A program made the position numbers and the translations under genes. From the NCBI GenBank assembly GCA_034401795.1, contig CM067360.1, positions 122,312,430-122,376,429 on the forward strand: DNA of 64,000 nt, written 5' to 3'. Shown here one piece after another: positions 34,048 to 42,800 of the stretch. Source of the DNA: Chaetoderma sp. LZ-2023a. Its lineage: Eukaryota > Mollusca > Caudofoveata > Chaetodermatida > Chaetodermatidae. Numbering within the stretch: the stretch's first letter is position 1; every line of letters begins with the position of its first letter. Below the pieces are notes generated by a model. The model was not told where the DNA came from. It searched no databases and saw only the letters and a list, made by a program, of their open reading frames with translations.

Positions 34048-34356
34048 TGGTAATATATAATAGATGAGCTCCCCCGCCGCACCACCCACCCTCCCTCTCC
34101 TACCCTCTATGTTCATGAATGTAATTGTCCTGTTTTACTGTTGTATCCTACATGTATGCACCTACTGTTCATATAGTATCACGTAATATATGTTTGTTTA
34201 TGTTGCATCCTATCATATATGTCATAATATATTGTGCAATTAATGTTTATATGTTAGGGGTCCACTACTTCATACGCTTGCCTTTGGTGGACTGCTTGTT
34301 GTAATCTCTAATACTAACGACTAAATACGAAAATAAATAATCTTGAATCTTGAATG
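32660..34356 (+). mobile_element. 5'-truncated LINE with open RT frame
   Basis: The element starts in mid-RT at about 32,660, runs through the open frame to 33,686, a 3' untranslated part with an (aat)n run (34,017-34,049), and ends 'aaataaataatcttgaatc' plus 'ttgaatg' (34,334-34,356), a short tandem tail typical of jockey/CR1-type LINEs. Confidence 0.82.
32685..33686 (+). CDS. LINE reverse transcriptase, C-terminal two thirds, frame intact
   Basis: 333 codons without interruption. Domains in order: 'CGVPQGSILGPLLFLLYMND' (residues about 29-48), 'LTLFADDTNVFG' (59-70) with the catalytic Asp pair, 'LSLNVNKTNFILF' (about 98-110), 'VKFLGVYLDKHLIWEKHIEI' (about 136-155), thumb 'LYNTLILPHITYCNAIW' (about 185-201) and C-terminal 'AIQLWNNTDTDI'. 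The frame is open upstream to about 32,660; the first codon here is TTG, so this is a truncation and not a true start. It lacks RT blocks 0-3 and the endonuclease. The intact frame suggests recent insertion. Confidence 0.85.
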   Translation: MDWIQNYLTDRIQCVQFNGAISGNKKLVCGVPQGSILGPLLFLLYMNDLPNATNQLSLTLFADDTNVFGRHKDINTLYKNVNNEMEKIINRFKINKLSLNVNKTNFILFTRSSQPEEAALPKLYIDNQEIEEAEYVKFLGVYLDKHLIWEKHIEIITSKVARNIGIMRRLKSNLPSHILTTLYNTLILPHITYCNAIWSNTYQNKLKKLKSLQKQSIKLFSQTAGGQATFKSNKIIKLEDIGRVQLYAILKDYHNGNLPSSLSNLFSINADIHTHNTRTSSNLHVTYHRTEASTRTPSHQAIQLWNNTDTDICTQILTLSSKKLIKNIIIDNY

Positions 34357-34780
34357 TGTGATCATCTCATTGCTATGTTTTTGATATTCTGAGTCCGTTG
34401 TGCAGATTCTTCGTAGACGCAGACACTGTCCATATGGTCTTGCGGTTTTTTTGCATGAAAGCAGATGTGCGGGTGAGTAGTGGCAGTACCCGTGTGTGTC
34501 TGGAGGTTATGTGTATAAGGAGAACTTGATTTTGTTGTTCTGTCCTCTTGCTATGGCTGTGTGCAAGAAGTTGACACTAATGTAGATGGATTCGTCTGTG
34601 AATTTAATACTTTTATGTGAGGGGTTCATATATGTTATGAATTCATTCAGGGATGTTTCTCCATGTTCCCAGATCATGAAAATGTCATCAGTCTATCTTA
34701 GGAACAGAGCCAGTTTTGATGGGGCACCTTTGAACAATCTGGTTTCCAATTCGCCCATCATCCGGAAACCACTCTGCTAC
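34350..34780 (-). pseudogene. Penelope-like retroelement RT fragment
   Basis: On the minus strand: 'LETRLFKGAPSKLALFLR' (about 34,755-34,700), then, after an in-frame stop, 'TDDIFMIWEHGETSLNEFIT' (about 34,697-34,638), 'NPSHKSIKFTDESIYISVNF', 'NNKIKFSLYT' and 'PPDTHGYCHYSPAH' and 'LRLRRIC'. The Y-x-DD-I-F-x-I-W box (Tyr replaced by Thr here, after the stop), the F-T-D-E strand and the later P-x-D-T-H and R-x-R-R-I-C blocks are the RT order of Penelope-like elements. Only the C-terminal RT is left; I did not find the GIY-YIG endonuclease. Confidence 0.75.
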
Positions 34781-34846
34781 CCACACGCCCGCCCGGATGG
34801 CGGCATTACATAATATCCCACCAAATTTTTTGGTGGGGTATAAAAA

Positions 34847-34904
34847 CTGTTGAATACTTTGAAATTAATTCTTCCAGTCATATGAATTTCAAAATATTCA
34901 ACAG
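34847..34904. repeat. Free-standing core palindrome (hairpin 1)
   Basis: 'ctgttgaatactttgaaatt' and its inverted partner 'aatttcaaaatattcaacag' enclose a short loop. It is the core palindrome of MITE-A without the rest of that element. Confidence 0.8.
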
Positions 34905-36110
34905 AATAAGTTTCATACCATATAAATTTATTTTTCCAGGGATTTGTCATGAAAGGGTTAATAAACCGGGTTTCAAAGGTGATATGAAATTAATACGTAT
35001 TTAAAAAGTAATTTGACTGGGCATGTTATAGTCATAGGCAGCAACAACTCTCAGCCAAATTGTTTTCAAAATAATCACATGATTTTGTATCAATATGTAT
35101 TCTCTATACTCTCCCCTAGGAATTGCAATTTTGCAACTACAATTTTCAGCTATACCATAATCCACAATAATGAAAGCCTCACCAGCAAAGTAAGAATTAT
35201 GTCTTATTTTGTGGACTATGATGCTATGACAATGAGTATGTTACACGTAACATCCTAAAGCCTCTAGCGGTGTCCATTTGAGATACAGTGGGAAGGGAAT
35301 AAGCCTTAAGAACACTGCCATACATCAGGAAAGTATAATTTCATCAAACTTAAATTTGATATTAAAATATTTACATGTTTATGTGCATTTAAATGTGGAA
35401 AGCGAAGGTTATCTGTCATTTGAAATTTTTATATAATTTTGCATTAACCATCCAGGATGCTGATTGACTAACTTTACTAGCGAGTTTACTATTTCAACTT
35501 TGGCTGGGATCTAGTCAAATATATTTAACTATGGTTAACCCGTCGAACTTGACCCTAGATATAAATAAGCTACTAATATAATAGATATTTACCTTACATA
35601 ATATTTCCATTCATAAAATGATATTGTTTAATTTTGCACCCTTAGTTTGGTATTTATGATTGTCTGTGCTCATGTAAATTTGAGGGTCTGGCTCTCCATC
35701 ACCAGTGTTACATCTGTATCATACTTTGGTCTTCTATAAGACATGTAAGAAGTACGTGAGAAGTATTTAAAATATTTACCCTAGTATTTGTATTTAAATA
35801 CGTTGCAAAGAACTAGTATTTGTATTTGAAGAATTCCAAAGTATTTGTATTTAAATACTTTTGAAAGTATTTGACCACAGCCCTGCTGGTCATACACATC
35901 CCACAAACTTGGTCCTTTAATGGTCAAGCCGGTCAGAACTGGCCTCTGCAATGTTCCAGAGGAATGTCCAATTTGCATGCCAAAAAATATAATTTTTGAG
36001 AACTTTGTAAATTAAAAGGCCAGATACTGTCCCTCTTGATATCAATGATGACTAATTGTTAAGCCTTTCACTGATGAACTCCCCAGATATAATTTTCAAG
36101 GCACGAAAAT
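34905..36110. other. Repeat-derived sequence without genes
   Basis: A MITE-B end ('catgaaagggttaa', 34,948), a lone arm of the core palindrome (35,008-35,070), a hAT-like end at about 35,767-35,885 and a MITE-B-like start at 35,912-36,000. No coding region is recognised. Confidence 0.5.
35767..35885 (-). repeat. hAT-like element end
   Basis: The minus strand from 35,885 reads 'cagggctgtggtcaaatact' followed by repeats of 'aaatacaaatac'. CAGGGCTG is a frequent hAT terminus. A similar AAATACAAATAC segment lies at about 45,552-45,601. No second end was located. Confidence 0.5.
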
Positions 36111-36201
36111 GGTTGAATATTCTGAAATTAATTTGACTGGAAACCATTGCTGACTTAGGCAGCAATGTCTTCCAGCCAAATTAATTACAATAAATTCAAC
36201 A
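36111..36201. repeat. Free-standing core palindrome (hairpin 2)
   Basis: 'gttgaatattctgaaattaa' pairs with 'ttaattacaataaattcaac'; the inner part 'ccattgctgacttaggcagc' forms the loop side. Confidence 0.8.
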
Positions 36202-36285
36202 GAATACTGTTTTATATCATAAGGTCTACCCTTTTTTCATGATTACAACCATTGCTGCGGAGTGAGTGAGTCAAGGTGATAAACA

Positions 36286-36302
36286 AAACACACACACACA
36301 CA
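36286..36302. repeat. (CA)n microsatellite
   Basis: Short run of alternating a and c. Confidence 0.85.
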
Positions 36303-36587
36303 TTCAGCTATCAGTAACAATAGTGTTTTATTTTACACAGTATTTTCTACATCATTAAAATGATAAAATGTATGCACAATTTCATCAACCCCCTGTCCCA
36401 CAGTGCTACCAAGCGAGGAGACTCACTTAACTTATATGTACTTATATGCAAGAATATTTGAGACAACCTATGAAACATGAGATGCATGACTGGCCTGTTC
36501 ACCGAGTTCAACCATCAGCGGTGGGTTTTCATATACATTTTTTCCAGGCTATTTCAACCATGCCGAGACACCTGACCTGTCCATTTT

Positions 36588-36824
36588 ACCCTTTTAATGG
36601 TCAAATTTGGTCATGAAGGTTTAATATCTGCCTATTGAATGTCCATTTACATGCCATGAGAATAAATTTTTTGAAAATTTATCACTAGAATGACTGGCTC
36701 GATAACCGAGCCAGTCATTCTAGTGGTAAATTTTCAAAAAATGTATTCTCTTGGCATGTAAATGGACATTCCACAAGACCATAACAGAGGTCGGTTTTGG
36801 CCAGCTTGACCATTAAACGAGAAG
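36588..36824. mobile_element. MITE-B copy 1
   Basis: Starts 'ttacccttttaatggtca' and ends 'cttgaccattaaacg'. Its middle is a long hairpin: 'actagaatgactggctcg' against 'gagccagtcattctagtgg' at about 36,684-36,731, with 'atgtccatttacatgcca' and its complement further out. Confidence 0.82.
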
Positions 36825-36884
36825 ATTACTGCATTCATCGCTGAAATTACCATATCTACATTTGAAGGCAAAACATACAGTGAA

Positions 36885-37216
36885 GTTATTGAATATTTTG
36901 AAAATACTTTGACAGAAACGTGTTGCTACCAGAAATAGCAACATAGTTCACACTCATTTGACATTGCGAAACTCAATCACTTTGTTATGACCAAAATACG
37001 AAAAGTTCATAACCTAGATCGCTTTATCTGTGCTTCTACAGACACAAATGTCAGTTTTGAACATGAAAGACAAAACAAGAAAAAAGCAATTATAATTTTT
37101 AAAATATGTTGAATATTTTGAAATTAATTTGATTGGGAGTAGTTGCAATTATTGCCAACAGCTGTTCCAGCCATTGGTAGCAACAGCTCGTAATTAAATT
37201 AGCTTCAAAACGTTAA
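36885..37216. repeat. Two free-standing core palindromes (hairpins 3 and 4)
   Basis: 36,885-36,975 is a diverged copy ('gttattgaatattttgaaaa', 'actcaatcac'). 37,108-37,216 is clearer ('gttgaatattttgaaattaa', 'taattaaattagcttcaaaa'). Between them is unassigned AT-rich sequence. Confidence 0.65.
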
Positions 37217-37362
37217 CGTAAACATGATTTTCCATGATTTATAAGAAAACATGCCAATTTTCTACGATGTCGAGGCCATGATTCAAAATTCTGTTTCCAT
37301 GACTTTCTAAGATTTCTTCTATGACCAGTACAACAATCCATTCCCACAATGATGATAGTAAT

Positions 37363-37412
37363 ATGCTGGCAGAGGTAGCAACAGCTTCCAGTGAAATTAG
37401 AGTCAAAATATT
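37363..37412. repeat. Core palindrome, right arm only
   Basis: 'ggtagcaacagcttccag' then 'gaaattagagtcaaaatatt' and 'taacat' match the right arm of the core palindrome without a partner. Confidence 0.55.
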
Positions 37413-37644
37413 TAACATAACATTTCTTATATTACGATGAATTTGTCATATAGGTTATAAAAGCATGAAAGTAAATTATGCATCTTAACTGAGATAAACC
37501 AGTCCTGCAGACTGGGCAGAAATAAATACTACCGCACCACATCCCATACATGATATATTATAATATACTACACACAACATATTACATTTAAAATGCTGCC
37601 AATTATCTTAGTTGTTAGTACTTATGTAGCGACATAACACTTGG

Positions 37645-37860
37645 CAAAGGCGACCAAAACCGGCATCAGCAGTGCATTTGCAGGCCAAAAGAATACTATT
37701 TTTGAGGACATAGCACTGAAATGACTGGCTTGATACCCGAGGCAGCCATTTCAGTGATCAATTTTCAAAAATAGTCATCTCTTGGCCCGTAAATGAAGTC
37801 ACTGGGCAGAAATTTAGATTTCCTTGATAATTCGTAATGATTGACATGATTAAAGGGCTA
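37645..37860. mobile_element. MITE-B copy 2, diverged ends
   Basis: The central hairpin is clear ('ctgaaatgactggcttgat' / 'gaggcagccatttcag'). 'catttgcaggccaaaagaa' and 'tcatctcttggcccgtaaat' flank it. The TTAA ends are lost or decayed ('gattaaagggctaagg' near 37,850). Confidence 0.72.
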
Positions 37861-37986
37861 AGGATCATATTATTTCTAAGTCATTTAGGTTAAATTACTT
37901 CCAACATATTCAATACTTATTTATCCTAAAACTAGAGTATTCCTAAAAATAACTTGAAATGTTTCCCAAACAAAATAAAACGTACA

Positions 37987-38078
37987 GTTGAATATGTTGA
38001 ACATAATTAGATTGGAAGACGTTGCTGCCTAAAACAGCGCAATGTCTTCCAATCCAATTATGTTCAAAATATTTTACA
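37987..38078. repeat. Free-standing core palindrome (hairpin 6)
   Basis: 'gttgaatatgttgaacataa' pairs with 'ttatgttcaaaatattttac'; inner 'gattggaagacgttgctgcc' pairs with 'cgcaatgtcttccaatc'. Confidence 0.82.
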
Positions 38079-38149
38079 TAACATTTCTAAAGCAACATGT
38101 CTCTAGTTTTAGTTTGGAGACATGAGGCTGTACAATTACCATCCATGAA

Positions 38150-38382
38150 TGCTGTATTTAAAAGCCTTTTAAACATGGACACGATTTGTCACAAATTTTG
38201 TTTTCATGAATATCCATTTGCGGGCTAAGAGCAGACATTTTTATAATTTACCACTGGAATGACTGGCTCGGATAACAAAGTCAGTCATTCCAGTGTTAAA
38301 ATTTTAGTCATCTCTTTTCCTGCACATCGACATTCTCCAAGAGAACTGCCAAGACCAGTTTTGGCTGGCTTGTCCTTAACTA
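38150..38382. mobile_element. MITE-B copy 3
   Basis: Contains 'atatccatttgcgggcta', the central 'ccactggaatgactggctcg' hairpin and 'gaccagttttggctggcttg'. Ends are decayed. Confidence 0.72.
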
Positions 38383-38467
38383 TGTTCAGCATACTTTTGA
38401 TGACAGAAAATGTTCATTCCCTTCATCTCTGAATTCCTGGTATCTTCATTTCACTGTACAGGAATAA

Positions 38468-38543
38468 TGTTGAATAATTTTGAAAGTAATTTGACTGGAA
38501 GAACGGGAAGGAAACAATTCCAGGCAAATTAATATAATATGTT
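38468..38543. repeat. Free-standing core palindrome (hairpin 7)
   Basis: Left arm 'tgttgaataattttgaaagt' is good; the right arm ('ccaggcaaattaatataata') has decayed. Confidence 0.6.
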
Positions 38544-38908
38544 TAGTTGCGCGTCACAAAGTCAGTATCTGTCAGTTAGCCTGTAAAATTATTGGCATTT
38601 CTTACAAAAGCTGCCTAAGTCGCAACTAAAGAGTGTCACACTTATTTACATGTACAAAATATTATGTATTCCTGATCCGTAGAGTTGAACCTCTTGAGTC
38701 AATCATTTCTGACTAATCGAATAGGCAGTCATATAAATCACAATCTTTGATGTAGAAATCCAGTCTCTAAATAAGAGAATGATGATAAAAACCCTCGAGT
38801 TACTGCCACAAGAGCAATTTATGCGTTCATAATCATGGCACATTGCTCGCTCAGAGATATTTCACGATTTATTACCATCCTCTCAATGGTGAGATAACAT
38901 TGACAATC
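38544..38908. other. Sequence downstream of SNUPN, nothing recognised
   Basis: No gene or repeat family was recognised. On the minus strand an AATAAA occurs at about 38,873-38,878 (forward 'tttatt'), a second candidate poly(A) signal for SNUPN if the one at 39,128 is not used. Confidence 0.4.
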
Positions 38909-39182
38909 TTAACCCTTTAATGGCCAAGTCAGCCAAAACTGGCCTTTCACATGTCCTTAGAAAAGTCCATTTATAGGCTGAAACAACACTATTCTTTTAC
39001 AAACACACCGCCCACCCCCACCCCACTCCCCCTCCCCCAAATTCATGCCATGATAATCGAGCCAGTCATTCCAGTGGTTCATTTTAAAAAACAGTTTTCT
39101 CTTGGCCTGCAAATGGACATTTAATCATTTATTAAGTAAAAGTTTTAATTTGCTTGACAAATCTCGACCATGAAAGGGTTAA
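38909..39182. mobile_element. MITE-B copy 4 in the SNUPN 3' end
   Basis: Bounded by TTAA at 38,909-38,912 and 39,179-39,182. Ends 'ccctttaatggccaagtcag' and 'gaccatgaaaggg'. The central hairpin is partly replaced by a C/A-rich stretch (38,999-39,041). It starts 15 bases downstream of the SNUPN stop codon. Confidence 0.85.
39128..39133 (-). promoter_or_regulatory. Candidate poly(A) signal of SNUPN
   Basis: Forward 'tttatt' is AATAAA on the minus strand, 65-72 bases after the SNUPN stop codon and inside MITE-B copy 4. Use is inferred. Confidence 0.45.
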
Positions 39183-39197
39183 TGACATGATGGCAGC

Positions 39198-39803
39198 TTA
39201 TTCCATCTGCTGTTCTGTGATTTCAGATTTATCAGCACTAGTATCGGATACACCAGCTTCTACGTTCATTTCTACATTCCCGTCTAAGCCTTTCTTTCCT
39301 TTCTTCTTTTTCTTGCCAGGTTTCTGCTTGGGCGGGTATATTGCGTAGTATGTGTCACTATCCCATCCTTGTCGACCGAGTGGTGACGAGAAAGCAAAAT
39401 CACCGGGTACTTCTGGGTTCATGTAGTAATCTTGCTGAAATTGCTCGTCACCTCCGGAGACATTATAGCCCGAATAATTGTACTCGTAACCAGACTGAGC
39501 ATAGTGTGAATTCTGATTACTGAGTGTGTACCGATACCGCTGGTTGCCCCAGTTAGCTTTCCTGCGTTCCTGACGTCTCTGTTCAAGCTCAAGGTCCTTA
39601 GCTTCCTTTTTCGCTTTTTTCAGCTTCACCTTCTCAATATGATCAGCAAAGTTTGTATAAGTTTCCGGCTTTTCCTTTAATATAACCTCAGGGACTTGTA
39701 TCGAAAGAATCTCTGGCACCATGTATGATTTGAGCCAGACAACAAGCGGTGTCGTGCCCAGTGTATAATGTGCACGTTTATGGTAGAACAGCAGGCCATC
39801 AAT
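39198..39803 (-). CDS. SNUPN: SNUPN terminal coding exon
   Basis: Begins after 'ttcttctgcag' and runs 201 codons to TAA (39,200-39,198). The first part, '[20 protein letters not shown]' and '[11 protein letters not shown]', is the conserved end of the cap-binding domain. A Lys/Glu helix follows ('[20 protein letters not shown]'). The last about 110 residues are a Tyr/Gln/Asn/Gly-rich segment, then a basic stretch '[12 protein letters not shown]' and an acidic end. Human snurportin lacks this length here. The basic stretch could be a nuclear or RNA-contact signal, by inference. Open frames on the plus strand here are shadows. Confidence 0.94.
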   Translation of the reverse strand: MDGLLFYHKRAHYTLGTTPLVVWLKSYMVPEILSIQVPEVILKEKPETYTNFADHIEKVKLKKAKKEAKDLELEQRRQERRKANWGNQRYRYTLSNQNSHYAQSGYEYNYSGYNVSGGDEQFQQDYYMNPEVPGDFAFSSPLGRQGWDSDTYYAIYPPKQKPGKKKKKGKKGLDGNVEMNVEAGVSDTSADKSEITEQQME

Positions 39804-42800
39804 CTGCAGAAGAAACACACAGAAAAAACACAATCAACAGAGGACTGACTTACAAATGAATAAAGAGACACTGAACACCAATGCGGAGCAAATCATGGAA
39901 TGTTTTCTACATAGGTGAGGGATGCACAATATTGCAACAGACAATATTGTGATATATAATGCATAATAGGCACTGCACTCCGTTTGTGGAGCCCTTTTTA
40001 TCTTTTCTGCATATCACACATAAATATGTGATAGCTGTAGGTTAATGATGAGTAGTGTTTTGACAATTTCCGGTCAATTTTTCATAAAATCTAAGGTTTT
40101 CACCAAGAAACCTGACCAAGCAAAATTCTGTAACAAGTTCTGAAGCCTACCCCATAGGGTCCTTCCAGCCAAATTAGTTTGAAATCTGTGGTTAATGAGT
40201 AGCATTTAAAAAAAAAATTGATAGGACGACAAACGACAGATGGTCGACATTGGTACCAGTGCCCTGGACCTTTGGAGCCAACATCATTGTGTGATGGCAT
40301 GTAGGCGGCATGTGTCTGGTATGATTAACCAAATATGTGATATAAACAGAAAAATTTAGCTAAACCGGACGACGTGTAGGGCATCGCAATATCTCGTTTT
40401 ACTTCGTAAAGTTGTGGTAAAAATGTGATATATTGTATGAACCCTAAGTAAACTGTAAAAGAAATTGCTTCAACAAGAAATGATTACCGATGGACAGACA
40501 AACAGCTGGAGACAACCATAGGGTGTGTTTTGACGACTAACAATGTCAATAAATCCCGAGTTCCCAATTGTTGCATTTTTATGAAAAATTTAATGAGATG
40601 GTTACAAGAATCATGAATCATGATTCAATCTTGGTTCATGGTCATAGGTTCATAACTTTCAAAACGGTTATGCCCAGTCACGTTTTATAACAACGCAGAC
40701 ATCCATGATTTATGTCACCAAAGTTAATCCCATCGTGAATGCTTAGAGGTTCAGAACATTACGACAAAATCACTGCCATCAAATATTATCATTGTGCCTA
40801 AAAGTTACTTCATGATTATGGTTCCGTAAATTCAGCAACACGGTCCATACTGATCTCTTAAATCCTGTTTTCATTGGCAAAGGAATTGAACAGTTGACTT
40901 AAGGGTATCGGGTATCTAAGGGAATGACAATATCCTACCAGCATATAGACTATACAATAACAAGATGTTTATCATTTACTCACCTTAAACTGAGCCGCCT
41001 CCAGAGCATCGTGAATGCTTGTCTGAGTACAGGGGAAACTTGGCAAGGGAATGAATTTGTTCTGAAAACAAACATATTTAAAACTCATCATTCTGAATAC
41101 CCATGTGATGCATATTTTCTTTAGTAAACAAGTTCCCTGATATGCCTCAACACCATTGCTGCGATGGCATTTTGTTTTCACAATAATTTGGATTTTACTA
41201 ACAAGAGGCCTGTACTGCTCACCTGGAATTATTCGCCACTGGCACAAATGAGCCAAACGAGATGACCACTAGAAAAATTTACCAATCTAATTTCCGTGAA
41301 TGTTTACTCAAGTTTTCTTAAAATTGGCCCGTTTGTTAATAAGTAGTCTTTTATATGTTTTTTTCAGAAAATCCAAAATGGTCACAAAACGCGCCAAATT
41401 TTGATTGATTCAAGACGGACATGTTTTTTCACGTATCAACTTTCATTGGACAAATCTTAACAGCATTTCGACCCTAATCATGTCTGCCAAATTTCGGCCA
41501 GATTCATTCAGCGGTTCTAGAAGTCATTTTCGTGAAAACTAGGTCATCGAAGATGGCCGTCCGAACTATTTGGCCAATCAAGTTGCCTTGAACAAACTTG
41601 GTTCAACTCTTTCTCTAGATCATATTTTATGAGCTTTTAATCGATGCCCCAAGCAGTTTCGGAAAAGATTTTAAAAGATATTTTAAAAAATCGGCTGAAA
41701 TCGAAGATGGCCGCGGGCCAAATTGGCCGATCAGCTCCGTTTGAACAAACTAGAATCTCTTTTGCCCTAAAGATTGTTCCGGCCAAATATAATTGAAATC
41801 GGCCCAGTGGTTCTCGACAAGACATTTTAAATTTCCCATTGCTTTAGTAAGGGAGCTTTTGGCGGGAAAATGATCCAAGATGCCGACAAATCATTTATCC
41901 GACAGTTTGGAAAATGTAAATTTGAGATCAGAATACCCCAAAACTTAGATAAAAATTTGGCCTCAAAATCCATCAAATAACAAAAAAACAATGTATGATT
42001 ACTGTATTCTGCGGCTGTAATAGTAGAAACATCCTATAACTGCAATCAGTCCTTCTTTGCTTTTGCCGACTGTGTCTTGTCCTCAGCCGAAATCCTTAGC
42101 TTCCTCAGGTCCATTCTTGACTTGAGTGTACCGAGTCCTGCATTCTTGAGGTCATTTAGTAGCAGGCTTAGCAGATTTATGCAATGACGTCCTCTCCTGG
42201 CTCCGAGTAGAGCGAATTCCAAAGCTCTCTGTGCTGGTGTGTCTTCTGGCATCCTTAGCGTGGCGACGTATTACACATCTTGTATAGTGCATCATTGGAA
42301 ATTATGCTGTCTGGCCATCGGTGTCCAGTGACGGTGCGTAGGTGTCCACATCATCTGCATATTCCATCTCTAGCGGCATACCCAGTATTGACACTGGGGG
42401 AGGGGGGGGGGGGGGTTGTCTTGTGGAACTTTCCTGCACGGATTTCAATGCAGCAGCAATGTAACAGGTGAAAAACACCGGAGATAGACCATCTCCTTGT
42501 GGGGAGCCGATTGATGTCTCAAGCTCTACAGACTTCACTGACTTGACTCGTACTCTCAGCTTGGTGTCTGCAAGCAGTAGTCTCACTAGTCGTAACTCAT
42601 CTTTATTGCAACTGGCCTGGCGTAGTACCTCTAGGATCTTTGAGCGTTTAATGGTGTCGAAGGCTCGTGACATGTTAATGCCCATTTTGTGGAAATCCCA
42701 GTGTTTGGACATGCCTATCGACACAAACATGCGTTGCGCCCATACATTGTCTACACAGCTGCGTCCACGTTTGAAACCACTTTGACATGATCCGGTGAAG

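Noticed and set aside
39154..39523. Plus-strand open frames opposite the last SNUPN exon
   Set aside because: They are antisense shadows of the snurportin coding sequence.
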